In this document: positions 18,972 through 29,322 of the stretch, piece by piece
Layout of the letters: each line of letters begins with the position of its first letter
How positions within the stretch are numbered: position 1 is the first letter of the stretch
DNA from: Thermoanaerobacter sp.
Lineage (GTDB): Bacteria; Bacillota; Thermoanaerobacteria; Thermoanaerobacterales; Thermoanaerobacteraceae
Assembly: GCA_014896455.1 (NCBI GenBank)
Contig: JADBKJ010000011.1
Coordinates: forward strand, 1-64,000
Direction: 5' to 3'
DNA: 64,000 bases
The notes under the pieces: model-generated
Told to the model about the DNA's origin: nothing
What the model saw: only the letters and a program-made list of their open reading frames with translations
Database searches by the model: none
Translations under genes and position numbers: made by a program

Positions 18972-20089
18972 TTAAAAAATAATACCTCCTCATATTGGTG
19001 AAGTACTGTGTCTAGTTGAAATAGTTTATAGCTATCAGTTACGATTTTCTTCTTTCCTTCATAAATAGTTGCTTTTATATTCTGAGCAAGTTCTTTTTCA
19101 TTCCCCAGTGCCACCAATCGTCCATATTCACCGTTATTTAAAATCTCTCTTGGCCCACTAGGACAATCTGTTGAAACTACAGGTATACCTAAAGCCAAAG
19201 CTTCAATAAGTACTGTAGGTAATCCTTCCCATTGAGATGACAAAACAAATACAGCCGCACGTTTCATATATTTATAAGGGTTATCTACAAATCCAGGTAA
19301 ATCAACATCCCTTTCTAATCCAAGCTCTCTAATTAAAGCTTCAAGTTTGAGTCTTTCTTCTCCTTCCCCCAAAATCATAAGACGTACTGGCATTCCTTTG
19401 CGCACTAAAGCAAAAGCTTTAATAAGTGCAGGATAGTCTTTTGCAGGAGTTAATCTGCCTACACTTATTACCACAGGAGACTCACCTGATTCAAACCAAG
19501 GATGATCTAAAGGTTCATCAGCTTTAGTAAAAAGTTCAGGAGTTATTACTGGGTTGTATATTACATGGACTTTTTCACGAGGTAAATTGGTAAGCCGTAT
19601 AAGGTCATCAGCTACCCCTCTTGAAACAGCAACAACTGCATCTGCCCAAGGATAAAAGATACGTATAAACAGTGGAGTGAGCTTTTCCCGTAAAATTCTA
19701 GGATTGGCACTAGCTTTACTGATGGTACTATGTACACTTACTACTACTCGGGTTGGCACACGCGATAATTTTTTTGCCCACAAGGCTATAATATTAGCAT
19801 GATCTAATGCTGATAATAGAGCGTGAGGCCTTTCTTGACGCAAATATCGAATAAATCCAGGTAGACTGTATAAAACTCGCGGGCTCTTAAGGTCAATCAC
19901 TCGTACATTATCCGGAACTTGTGAAAGATATGGTCCTTCTGCCTTAGCGAGAACTAAATCTACCTTATAGCCCTTCTCTGCAAATCCTCTTGCCAAATTT
20001 AACATAACCCGTTCTGCTCCACCACCACGTAGAGAAGGAAGAAATAATGATATTAATTTGTTGTTGTAGTTTTCCATTAAGCTCCTCAT
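18968..20089 (-). CDS. GT4 family glycosyltransferase
   Basis: LPSLRGGGAERVMLNLARG; SSQWEGLPTVLIEALALGIPVVSTDCPSGPREIL. Confidence 0.85.
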   Translation of the reverse strand: MRSLMENYNNKLISLFLPSLRGGGAERVMLNLARGFAEKGYKVDLVLAKAEGPYLSQVPDNVRVIDLKSPRVLYSLPGFIRYLRQERPHALLSALDHANIIALWAKKLSRVPTRVVVSVHSTISKASANPRILREKLTPLFIRIFYPWADAVVAVSRGVADDLIRLTNLPREKVHVIYNPVITPELFTKADEPLDHPWFESGESPVVISVGRLTPAKDYPALIKAFALVRKGMPVRLMILGEGEERLKLEALIRELGLERDVDLPGFVDNPYKYMKRAAVFVLSSQWEGLPTVLIEALALGIPVVSTDCPSGPREILNNGEYGRLVALGNEKELAQNIKATIYEGKKKIVTDSYKLFQLDTVLHQYEEVLFFK

Positions 20090-21033
20090 CTATCTTTCCC
20101 CCTATTCAGCCACAAAGCTGTTCGATAACGTAACGATTTGGGTAATCGCCATAATAATTTGCCAAATAAGTTTGGTTTTTTTATTCCTAAAGATAATGCT
20201 TCTTTAAACTTTTTCTGTTTCAATAAAGTAGCAAAAGTATTGTATTCTTTTTCTTTGTTAATCTTTTCTAACTGTTTTTCAAATATAATTCGCTCTCTGT
20301 CCGAAAAATTTTCTTCCAAGAGAAGTCTTTCATTCATCTTTATAAGATGTTCTAGTCTATTTGGATTGGCAGTCAAGGAACCCGGAGTTATTCTATAAAG
20401 ATAAAGGCTCTCACATACTAACCGGAGCTTAAGCCCATTTTTAAGTAGTTGTATCCAAAAATATAAATCTTCTCCAAAATAAATATCTTCTGGAAACCAT
20501 ATATTCAAGTTTTTTATCTTTTTTAATGGAATTAAAGGCTTTATCCCCGGAAAACTAAGTTGTGCAAATTTTTCTAAATCTATATCTTTAAATTCTCCTT
20601 TGCAGTTAAATTTGTAATATATTTTCCAGGAACTCCCCCATACTTTAAGCCCAGAAGGAGTATCAAAAACCAATAATAAATCATCAGCAATGAAGTATTC
20701 TTCTCCTGCTTTTAGAGCAATTTTCATCAACTTCTCAAGTCTTTCCGGCAACCATTGATCATCAGCATCTAAAATTGCCATCCACTCTCCTTTAGCAGCT
20801 TCTATAGCAGTATTGCGAGCAGCCCCTGGACCACGATTCTTATCATGCTGAATTAGTCGGATTCGATCATCATTAAATGAACGAACTACCTCCACAGAGC
20901 TATCAGTCGAAGCATCATCTACGATAATTAGTTCAAAATAAGGATATGTTTGACTAAGCACAGATTTTATAGCTTCACCTATGTATTTTTCGGCATTATA
21001 AGCAGGAACAATAACTGATACTAAATTATTCAT
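20086..21033 (-). CDS. GT2 family glycosyltransferase
   Basis: VSVIVPAYNAEKYIGEAIKSVLSQTYPYFELIIVDDASTDSS; ILDADDQW. Confidence 0.9.
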   Translation of the reverse strand: MNNLVSVIVPAYNAEKYIGEAIKSVLSQTYPYFELIIVDDASTDSSVEVVRSFNDDRIRLIQHDKNRGPGAARNTAIEAAKGEWMAILDADDQWLPERLEKLMKIALKAGEEYFIADDLLLVFDTPSGLKVWGSSWKIYYKFNCKGEFKDIDLEKFAQLSFPGIKPLIPLKKIKNLNIWFPEDIYFGEDLYFWIQLLKNGLKLRLVCESLYLYRITPGSLTANPNRLEHLIKMNERLLLEENFSDRERIIFEKQLEKINKEKEYNTFATLLKQKKFKEALSLGIKKPNLFGKLLWRLPKSLRYRTALWLNRGKDR

Positions 21034-21350
21034 TTTATAAAATAAAACTCCTTTCTTTTACAAACTCATATGTATCCAACCATTCTGCATTTACCCAATT
21101 AAAAGAATCCAATTGATCTACGGTAGAAAAATTAAAACATTATTTTATTTTTTGAGTCTCTCTTTGGGACTTAATTGTCATCTTATTTGTATAAGTTTAT
21201 TAGCTATTATTTCACTTTAAGTAATTAAAACATAAAAATAAAAAACTCCCCCATCCACCCAATTATACTAAATTATGATTTCGTACAATTAGTTTCTCTT
21301 TCTGCTTTTTCTCCCTTAGGTAAGAGAAAATAATTCAAACTCATCACAAT

Positions 21351-22454
21351 TTATATATATTTCTTCAACTCTTCTAATTTCTCTATCTTTAAAATGTCTT
21401 TTGCTAACTGAAGTAAAGTTTTATCATCCAATTTTGCAATACCTTCCAAATATTCTGCTGGAATATCTGTGAATTTTTCCTTGAGCTGTTCAAACACTAC
21501 CATACGTATTCCTTCTATTTTCCCTTCTATTTTCCCTTCTATTTTCCCTTCTATTTTCCCTTCTATTTTCCCTATTTTCAGGCCTTCTAGTTTTCCCTTT
21601 TTCAATCCCTCTTGTAATGCTTCTCTTCTCGTTTTCCTGAATTCTTCTCTTAAACTTCTTTCAAGATTAGAAATCATTTCTTTCACCCCCTCACTTTGCA
21701 TCAAAATCTCTTTTACTTGCTTTTCTTTATCTTTTGGCAGAAACCTCGCTACAACTGAGAAAAGCCAATTTCTAAGTATTATGAACTCTTCCTCAGATAT
21801 GTTCTTTAAAGTATCCGCTACTTTTCTCAATTTTTCAAGCAGTTCTTCTTTATCTATTCGCCTATCGAGAAGAAATATACTGCTTATCAAATTAGATAGT
21901 TCCAAAAGTTCTTCTTCATCGTATCTATTTACATCAATTAACACATACCTGAAATCTATTAAGTTCTCTCCAAATAATTGATATGAGTCTATTATTTCTT
22001 TGAAGTTTAAAGAAGCAGTCCATCTGTTGACTCCATTGTACAATACAATAGGAATAACTGCAGGCAATTTGAAATCTTTCCTTTTTTGCTCCCCTATTGG
22101 AATATCTCCTAATATTTCCCTCCAAACTTCCACTATGTACAAAAGCAATCTGTAAGGCATTTGAAAGTCAACTTTTGATTGAAATTCCATCAATATGTAG
22201 AAAAAAACATCTCTATCTTTTAATTTTGCCCTGTATATGAGATCCGCTTCTTTGTTTTTAAAGTCCTGCAGTATAAAAGATTTATTTATACGGATTAAGC
22301 TAGATTCATCTATTTCATTTACCCAGTCCTTCTTGACAAAACTTCTTAAAAGCTCAATAAAGACTTTTTTGTGAGAAAGCAGGTATTTATAACCCTTATC
22401 GTGAGGATCATTTAAAAGATCTACATTTTCATTATTTTTCATAATATCTCTCAC
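21351..22454 (-). CDS. Rpn family recombination-promoting nuclease / putative transposase
   Basis: HDKGYKYLLSHKKVFIELLRSFV ... ADLIYRAKLKDRDVFFYILMEFQSKVD; C-terminal KIEG repeats. Confidence 0.85.
   Translation of the reverse strand: MRDIMKNNENVDLLNDPHDKGYKYLLSHKKVFIELLRSFVKKDWVNEIDESSLIRINKSFILQDFKNKEADLIYRAKLKDRDVFFYILMEFQSKVDFQMPYRLLLYIVEVWREILGDIPIGEQKRKDFKLPAVIPIVLYNGVNRWTASLNFKEIIDSYQLFGENLIDFRYVLIDVNRYDEEELLELSNLISSIFLLDRRIDKEELLEKLRKVADTLKNISEEEFIILRNWLFSVVARFLPKDKEKQVKEILMQSEGVKEMISNLERSLREEFRKTRREALQEGLKKGKLEGLKIGKIEGKIEGKIEGKIEGKIEGIRMVVFEQLKEKFTDIPAEYLEGIAKLDDKTLLQLAKDILKIEKLEELKKYI
21511..21569 (-). repeat. 12-bp tandem repeat (CCCTTCTATTTT on +), five units encoding KIEG
   Basis: Direct reading; protein GKIEGKIEGKIEGKIEGKIEG. 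Confidence 0.95.
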
Positions 22455-22768
22455 CTATATTATATCATTTTAAGAAAAAAGGAAATACTCTTCCTTAGGG
22501 ATTAGGTGTTTTTGAAAAACACCCTCCCCTTTCTTTTGCTCCTATTACCACCAGCAGGACTCACGGGCGCCGAAGCAGCCTCATAAATCCTATCGGATCA
22601 TGCCAAAATTTAGCGTGAACAATAATATATATTCGACGTAAATTTACATTTTCCTTCTTTTCCAAAGGAATTTTTTATAATTTTATAGAATGATATTCCA
22701 TGAAAAGATTATAGTAAACCTTCGAAGTCTATATTATTCCTTCCTGATGCTGGATAACTTTCTTCTCC

Positions 22769-23723
22769 TTACTCTTCAAATATTTTGTAATCTCCTTTTC
22801 CTATAAATACCACTAATGCTTTCTTTAAATTTTGTTTACCTTTAAATTGCATACTTCCACGGTATCTCTTTAATTGCTCTTTCCATTTTTCTATTATCTT
22901 CCCGATATATTTTTCGTCACTTTTCTTGACATACTTTAGCTCTATCAACCATTCGTATTTTACATCTGGCATTCTTATGTCTTTTTCTAAATAAATATCT
23001 ATATAACCTCCCCCTGTTTCTTTCTCACTTATAGGCTTGTATATGTTACTCATTGTCAAGTATGAAAAGAGTATTATTTTTATATATTTTTCATCAAATT
23101 TTATTGTATCTCTATTGGATAATACTTTTAGAACTTTTTCACTTATAAATTTTATAAAGTTCTTTATTTTTCCTTCAAATGCCATTTCCCATATAGCTTT
23201 TGCTATTTCCATCATTTTGTATTTTATGTTGTTTTCTTCCTTTAATTTTCTACCGAAGTACTCCCAATACATTGTTTTTATTACGTAATTAGGTATGTCA
23301 AGTTCTAAGATATTGTACTTGTAATCTTTTATTGTTAATAAGCCCATATAAAATAGAAGAGAAATAAAGTATTCTTCGTCGTATATTCTGTTAAATGAAA
23401 ATTTTGTTACTATCTCCGCTACTATCCCTTCCTCTTTTATGATCCTATCTAGCAATGCCCTGTTCTCTTCATTCATTGTAAGCCTGTTTAGTCTGCCATA
23501 GTCTGTCTTTACATTGTCGTCTATTAGATACTCTGGATATCCTCCTATGTTTTTGTATTGTGCTAAAAAGTTATAGTACCATGTCTGGATTGTATACTTA
23601 TGAAAACAGATATTTGCTGTTTAAGTTCTCTATCTTCTCTATATACATCGTTTTGTCTAGATACAAGTATCCTTCTTCTCTCATCGCTCTGAAATTGGAC
23701 ATCCCATAGGGTATTTTCTTCAT
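22769..23723 (-). pseudogene. Decayed AAA-ATPase-like/DUF1703-type PD-(D/E)XK protein with internal deletion
   Basis: N-terminal fragment MKKIPYGMSNFRAMREEGYLYLDKTMYIEKIENLNSKYLFS* from 23723; C-terminal ORF retains GGGYIDIYL...YEWLIELKYVKK. Confidence 0.7.
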
Positions 23724-23932
23724 CTTTACCCCCTCCTACCTTTCTTTTTTAATACTTTTTTGCATTTTTTCGTATTCCTTTATGCATGAGATTCTTCGGC
23801 TTAAGGCTTCGTTTCACTTCGGCTCAGCGTTTACTGCTATACTTTACAAAAAAAGACACACTTTATAGTAGAGTGAGAAGTAACTGGTACCATAGCAGCA
23901 CCCATAACGGCGCAGGTCGTCTACGCATCCCA

Positions 23933-24391
23933 CTAATCATCCAGGTGTGGAAAGTTAAGGTTTCCTGTTTGTAATTTTTGATACACAATCTGAACAGCTC
24001 GACATACTTCAGAAGATATTGGCATGCCAAAACCTACTGCTGCAGGCTGAATACCAATAAAATATACTTCTGGCACTACTTCTCTCAAAGCGGAAATAAA
24101 AAAGGTCAAAGGTAAATTATGCGTGGACAGGATGAACTTGCAAACAATATGGCTTTCTGAAATCAGTCGTATACTGCCAGCTTTTAAATTCATTTCACAT
24201 GCATCGACTACTACTACAACATCTGGTTTAAGATACCGTATTTTATGCAAGTAATTCTCAGGCACCGAGCCACCATCAATGACCTGCCATCCAGGTATAG
24301 GGTTTTGTTCTAAAAGCCGGGCTAGTAAAGGCCCAGCTCCATCATCCCCCATCAGCTCGTTGCCTACAGTAATCACTATTCTCTTCACCAA
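23933..24391 (-). CDS. hycI: Hydrogenase maturation endopeptidase, HycI family
   Basis: VGNELMGDDGAGPLLARLL; DGGSVPENY; FILSTHNLPL. Confidence 0.85.
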   Translation of the reverse strand: MVKRIVITVGNELMGDDGAGPLLARLLEQNPIPGWQVIDGGSVPENYLHKIRYLKPDVVVVVDACEMNLKAGSIRLISESHIVCKFILSTHNLPLTFFISALREVVPEVYFIGIQPAAVGFGMPISSEVCRAVQIVYQKLQTGNLNFPHLDD

Positions 24392-24785
24392 GTCTCACCA
24401 CCACATATATAGCTGGTTCTTTTTGTATAGAATGGAGAAGCTTAAGCAAACAGTTAGCCCATTCTTTTTCTTCTGGTAAAAAACTAGGAAAAGCTTGGGA
24501 TAACGCTGACACTAACAAATCAACATGTTCTCTATTTATCTCGATTTCTCCCCATTTTATCAAGCCTTCCAATTTTCTTCTGACCTTTCCTGTTGGCAGT
24601 TTACTGACCCATTTAAAATAGTCTTTTTCTTCCATAGTCATAACAGGCGACAAACAATCAACTATCCCTATATGGTGACCAATAGCTAAAGCGTAGTACT
24701 TTAGCTGTTCGACTTCGGCAGGAGCGTCTTTTTCGTCCACAAACCTTTTTGAGAGTTTAAAGAACTTTACTTTACCCGGCATCAT
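24342..24785 (-). CDS. hycH: Formate hydrogenlyase maturation protein HycH family
   Basis: KFFKLSKRFVDEKD...YYALAIGHHIGIVDCL. Confidence 0.75.
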   Translation of the reverse strand: MMPGKVKFFKLSKRFVDEKDAPAEVEQLKYYALAIGHHIGIVDCLSPVMTMEEKDYFKWVSKLPTGKVRRKLEGLIKWGEIEINREHVDLLVSALSQAFPSFLPEEKEWANCLLKLLHSIQKEPAIYVVVRLGEENSDYCRQRADGG

Positions 24786-25533
24786 GACCTACCCTTTCCA
24801 TGTAAATCTTATGCAGGTTCAAGAGAATTTCGGCCAGTCGCGGATCTTTCTCCTGCTTTACCAGCTCTTTAACTTTCCGGTCGACCGCCAGCGGGTCTTT
24901 TTCCCTCACGAACTCGAGATATTGTGCAGCTATGCGCCGGCCATACAGATAACCGCTCAAACGGCGGGCCTCCCGCTCGATCTCTTTAGCCAGGTCGGGG
25001 TCCACCCCTTCGTATTTCGGAAGAACGGGGGTAACTTCTTTTTCCACCCACTGCTCTCTTTTGATCTTTTGTTGGAGCAAATCCAGGGCCATAGCCAGGC
25101 CATATAAGGTAGCTGCCGGAGTGGGAGGACATCCGGGAATATAGACATCTACCGGGAAGATGGCGTCAGCCCCTCCCCACACACCGTAAGAGTCATGGAA
25201 GATACCGCCGCTACAGCCACAAGCGCCGTAAGCCACCACGATTTTGGGGTCGGGGGCCGCTTGATACGCCCGTATGGCCGGCAGCCGCATGGCCCTCGTC
25301 ATGGCCCCGGTGAAGAGCAGAAGGTCGGCATGCCTTGGGGAGGACACCACCTTGATCCCAAACCTTTCCACGTCATAAACCGGTGTGATGGCACCGAAAA
25401 TCTCGATCTCGCACCCGTTGCAGCCACCACAGTCGACCCGGTACACATAGACAGAGCGTTTGATGACATTTTTCAACTTTGCTTTAAGTTCTTGTAACTT
25501 AGCTTCTGGTTCCATTTTCCTCCCTCCTCCCAT
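24772..25533 (-). CDS. hyfI: Group 4 [NiFe]-hydrogenase small subunit (HyfI/HycG, NuoB-like)
   Basis: DCGGCNGCEIEIF; GACGCSGGIF; VYIPGCPPTPAATLYGL. Confidence 0.9.
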   Translation of the reverse strand: MGGGRKMEPEAKLQELKAKLKNVIKRSVYVYRVDCGGCNGCEIEIFGAITPVYDVERFGIKVVSSPRHADLLLFTGAMTRAMRLPAIRAYQAAPDPKIVVAYGACGCSGGIFHDSYGVWGGADAIFPVDVYIPGCPPTPAATLYGLAMALDLLQQKIKREQWVEKEVTPVLPKYEGVDPDLAKEIEREARRLSGYLYGRRIAAQYLEFVREKDPLAVDRKVKELVKQEKDPRLAEILLNLHKIYMERVGHDAG

Positions 25534-26068
25534 TTAAATCAACATGCCAATTACTTAGTGCTGCTATCCTTGCTACTTTATGACGCCTACATTTTGGACA
25601 CACTTTAAGAAATTGAACCCTACTTTCCGAGCTCTTCTTTGTCAAACCTACCTGTTCTAATATTTCTCGTACGTATTCTATTTCACGAAATGTTTCAAAG
25701 TATTCCCCGCAAAAGATACATCTGCAAAGCTTTAACTCAGCTCGACAGTACATATCCTCTTTTTTAATAACAGCCAGTTCAAATTCTTTCGAAAGTACAA
25801 TAGCTCCTGTAGGACACACCTCTTCACAACGACCGCAAAAGATGCAGCGGCCGTAGTTTATATTCCAGGACTTAATCCCCCGCTCTAAATCGCAGTCCAT
25901 GGTAATGGCATTGGGTGGGCAAGCAGTAGCACAAGCCCCACAACCTATACACCGGCTGAAGTCATACGCCGGCTTCCCGCGAAAACCTTGAGCTACTTCT
26001 ATCGGCTTAAAAGGATACTCAACTGTTGCTTCTCCAACCTCAAGCGCCTTTTTAAGCAGTCTTAACAT
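25499..26068 (-). CDS. hyfH: Hydrogenase 4Fe-4S subunit (HyfH/HycF-like)
   Basis: CIGCGACATACPPNAI and CIFCGRCEEVCPTGAI; extra CxxC pairs near the C-terminus. Confidence 0.88.
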   Translation of the reverse strand: MLRLLKKALEVGEATVEYPFKPIEVAQGFRGKPAYDFSRCIGCGACATACPPNAITMDCDLERGIKSWNINYGRCIFCGRCEEVCPTGAIVLSKEFELAVIKKEDMYCRAELKLCRCIFCGEYFETFREIEYVREILEQVGLTKKSSESRVQFLKVCPKCRRHKVARIAALSNWHVDLNGRREENGTRS

Positions 26069-26109
26069 CTTTTCATATCCCCTTCCTTGCTTTTATAGTT
26101 ATAGTTAAG

Positions 26110-27852
26110 CTAATTTTTCAGTGGTGAATATTTTCTTTCGCGACAGTATTGTTCCAATTCTTGATATTGGATAGTTTTTGCTTTCTTTTTACGCACATCC
26201 ACCACCGTCACCCTTTCCGTACAGGAATAACAGGGATCGATGCTGGCCACGATGAGGGGAGCATCGGACACCGTGTTACCGCGAAACATGTAGCGGAGAG
26301 ATGGCCAGTTATTATAGGTCGAGGCTCGCGACCTCCACCGGTAAACCTTCTGTTTGTTTCCGGTCATGACCCAGTGGACGTCTTCTCCACGAGGGGCTTC
26401 CACATATCCCAGGGCGTAGGTGCCCGGTTTATAGGTAAACCCCTCCACCAGGACCGGACCGGGAGGCATTGCGTCCAGGCACCTCTCAATAATTTTAAAA
26501 GACTCATATAGCTCTTCTGCCCGCACCAGTAGTCTGGAAAGAACGTCGCATCCGTTTTTGGAAATGACGTTCCAGGACACACGGTCGTAAGCCCCATAGG
26601 GATGGTCCGCCCGCGTATCGCGGGTATACCCGGAACCCCGGATATTTGGACCTACCGGGCTGAAGTCCCTGGCCACCTTGGGATCCAGGCGCCCTACTCC
26701 CTGGGTTCGCGAGATAAAATTAGGCGTATTTACCAGCATATCGAGGAGGTCATCCAGTTCAGACCGGAGCTCGGCAATTAAGCGCAAGACCTGGTCCCTT
26801 TGTTCTTTTAAAATATCCCGGCGCACGCCGCCAATCAGGTTCATGCCGTAGCTTTTACGGCTCCCCGTAAGAATCTCGGCCATTTGCATGGCCTTCTCCC
26901 GGACACGGAAGAAATGCATGAAACCCGCATCGAAACCCACCAGGTGGGCCGCTAGCCCCAGATTAAGGAGGTGGCTGTGCAGCCTCTCTAGCTCCAGCAG
27001 GATGGTGCGGATGTACTGGGCCCGCGGCGGGACCTCGATCCCGTTGGCCGTCTCCACCGCCGACGCATACGCCACGCTATGGGCGTAACCGCAAATGCCG
27101 CAGATCCGCTCGGCCAGGAAGTTGACCTGGTCGTAGTCCATGCGGTTTTCGGCCAGTTTCTCCATCCCTCGGTGCACGTAGAAAAGGCGGTAGTCGGCGT
27201 CCACTATATACTCGCCGTCGACATAGAGCCGGAAGTGCCCGGGCTCGTCGGAAGTAATGTGAAGCGGTCCCAGTGGTACCTCGACAATACCCTCCCCTTC
27301 TACGCCGATAAACTGGTAGTTTTCTTCCTCTGCCACCGGGTCGGGACGGAAGCGGTAATCCATAGCGTCCTTCCGCAGGGGATAAAGGTTATCCGGCCAA
27401 TCATCGGGCAACACAAGTCTTCTCGCATCTGGAAGCCCCACCGGCTCTAGGCCGAACATATCCCGCACTTCCCGCTCGTACCATACGGCGGCCGGCACCC
27501 GCGGGGTCACCGAAGGAAACTCTGGTTTGTCAGCAGGAACCAAAGCCTTAATTGTCAGCCAAAGGTTTTTATTCGGGTCTTTTTCAGCCTCAATGGATAA
27601 AACATAGTATACCGCAAAATGTCCGTTTATGCTGCGCTCATCGTTACCGATAACATTTGACAGCCACCCTCCCTGTCCGTAATATGCCTCTTCTACAATT
27701 TCTGGAAGTGTATTTAGCTTTACTGTCAGAGTTACTTGATCCTGTGTTTGCCACTTCTCTTCAAGGATGCTAGCACCAAACTTTGAGTACAAAGCCCTAA
27801 CATATTTTTTTCTGTCTTGTTGTCCCTTTATTTCATTCTCCATCCTTTTCAA
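26110..27852 (-). CDS. hyfG: Group 4 [NiFe]-hydrogenase large subunit fused to NuoC-like domain (HyfG/HycE)
   Basis: RICGICGYAHS and DPCYSCTERVTVVD. Confidence 0.93.
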   Translation of the reverse strand: MKRMENEIKGQQDRKKYVRALYSKFGASILEEKWQTQDQVTLTVKLNTLPEIVEEAYYGQGGWLSNVIGNDERSINGHFAVYYVLSIEAEKDPNKNLWLTIKALVPADKPEFPSVTPRVPAAVWYEREVRDMFGLEPVGLPDARRLVLPDDWPDNLYPLRKDAMDYRFRPDPVAEEENYQFIGVEGEGIVEVPLGPLHITSDEPGHFRLYVDGEYIVDADYRLFYVHRGMEKLAENRMDYDQVNFLAERICGICGYAHSVAYASAVETANGIEVPPRAQYIRTILLELERLHSHLLNLGLAAHLVGFDAGFMHFFRVREKAMQMAEILTGSRKSYGMNLIGGVRRDILKEQRDQVLRLIAELRSELDDLLDMLVNTPNFISRTQGVGRLDPKVARDFSPVGPNIRGSGYTRDTRADHPYGAYDRVSWNVISKNGCDVLSRLLVRAEELYESFKIIERCLDAMPPGPVLVEGFTYKPGTYALGYVEAPRGEDVHWVMTGNKQKVYRWRSRASTYNNWPSLRYMFRGNTVSDAPLIVASIDPCYSCTERVTVVDVRKKKAKTIQYQELEQYCRERKYSPLKN

Positions 27853-27882
27853 CCTCCTTTTATTCTGACATATACCTAATTT

Positions 27883-29322
27883 TTAACTTAACAGCGCCAA
27901 AGCAATGTATTGGGATATAAGAGTCATAATTATGAGAAAGGCAAGGACAAACTTGATAGCCAGCGGAGGTTTTCCAGCAGTAGCCACCGTTTCGGAAGGT
28001 GTACCAAAGACATTTGTTCCCATCCATTTGAGAAACCATATAAAACTTCCAACAGACTCAATGACAGTTATAATAGTTAAAATAAGAATCAATAAATTGT
28101 GCCTGCCAATCTCAAAACCGCTAATTATGATCATAATTTTACTGAAAAAGCCATTAAAAGGAGGAACACCAGTTATGGCCATCGAAGCCGCAATATATCC
28201 CAGTCCAACGACAGGCATTTTTTTTAAAATTCCTCTGAACATTAGAAGCTTACGGGTACCAGTTGTATAAGACAGTGCTCCTGCCACCAAGAAAAACAGG
28301 CTTTTGCCAAAGGCATGGTTAAAGATATGGGCTACCCCTCCTTTAAAAGCCATTTGTGAACCCAAAATGAAGATAGAAATAGCCAGAAAAATATAGGAAA
28401 GCTGGGTGATAGTAGAATAAGCAAGCAGTCGCTTCATATCCTGCTGTGGAAAATACATGATAAATCCATATATCATGGTAATTACTGCCATAATAGCCCC
28501 AACCTGGCCGATTACTTCTGGAACTTTCCCCGCCGCCAGCACAGTTCTGGCGTAGATATAGACTCCGACTTTGACCATTGAAGCAGCATGCAAATAGGCA
28601 CTGACGGGAGTAGGTGCCACCATCGCCCGCGGAAGCCAGGGATGAAAAGGAATTTGTGCAGACTTTCCCCAGCAAGCGATCAGGATTCCTATAAAAGCAA
28701 TGGTTTTTTCCGCCTCCGTCAATTTGCCAAGAGCGGTTACAGAAAAGCTGCCCGTCTTTACGTAAAGATAAGCAGTAGCCACATAAAGTCCCAGTGCAGC
28801 AGAATGAGTAAGTGCAATTGCCCAAAGGGCGGACTTTCGGGATTTTTCATCTCCATAAAATCCAATCAAGCTCCATGAACAAATACCGGTAATTTCAAAG
28901 AAAAACAAAAGTCCAAGTAATGTTGAAGAGAAAACCACCCCCGCCATAGAACCGATAAAAAGCAGCATGAGAGAATAAAACCTGTTAATCCCCTCGCAAA
29001 TTGGATGCTCTCTGTTATCGGGGCTCATATATCCCGCTGAATAGATACATATAAGCCACCCAATTAAAACAACTAAAAAGTTGGTCAAAACGCTTAAAGT
29101 ATCTACAGTAATCCCATAGCAGGTTACACCATTTATAGCCACCAATTCACGGCTAAAACTTTCACCGGTTAGTGCAAAAGAGACCAATAAGGCCAAGCCA
29201 CACAAAAAGGCCAGGAAAGAGAACAACTGACCTGTCTTTTTTACCTGTTGTTCTGGCAAAAACAGCACAACTAAACTTCCTAACAATGGTAGAAGGATGC
29301 TGCCCAGTGCATACCAAACCAT
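27883..29322 (-). CDS. Antiporter-like (NuoL/M/N, MrpD-like) hydrogenase membrane subunit
   Basis: FEITGICSWSLIGFYGDEKSRKSALWAIALTHSAALGLY; PFHPWLPRAMVAPTPVSAYLHAASMVKVGVY. Confidence 0.85.
   Translation of the reverse strand: MVWYALGSILLPLLGSLVVLFLPEQQVKKTGQLFSFLAFLCGLALLVSFALTGESFSRELVAINGVTCYGITVDTLSVLTNFLVVLIGWLICIYSAGYMSPDNREHPICEGINRFYSLMLLFIGSMAGVVFSSTLLGLLFFFEITGICSWSLIGFYGDEKSRKSALWAIALTHSAALGLYVATAYLYVKTGSFSVTALGKLTEAEKTIAFIGILIACWGKSAQIPFHPWLPRAMVAPTPVSAYLHAASMVKVGVYIYARTVLAAGKVPEVIGQVGAIMAVITMIYGFIMYFPQQDMKRLLAYSTITQLSYIFLAISIFILGSQMAFKGGVAHIFNHAFGKSLFFLVAGALSYTTGTRKLLMFRGILKKMPVVGLGYIAASMAITGVPPFNGFFSKIMIIISGFEIGRHNLLILILTIITVIESVGSFIWFLKWMGTNVFGTPSETVATAGKPPLAIKFVLAFLIIMTLISQYIALALLS

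Noticed and set aside
21511-21569. Possible CRISPR-like array
   Set aside because: Units are 12 bp, contiguous and in frame within a coding sequence; no spacers. No CRISPR array or cas genes seen anywhere in the window.
21469-21981. 170-aa + strand ORF rich in Ser/Phe/Pro (IFPSIFPSIFPS repeats)
   Set aside because: Antisense translation of the KIEG minisatellite in the Rpn gene.
23786-23974. 62-aa + strand ORF (MRFFGLRLRFTSAQR...) near the end of the hydrogenase operon
   Set aside because: No motif, no clear RBS; likely intergenic low-information sequence.
26149-27450. Several + strand ORFs opposite hyfG
   Set aside because: Same GC-driven antisense artefact over a well-supported hydrogenase subunit gene.
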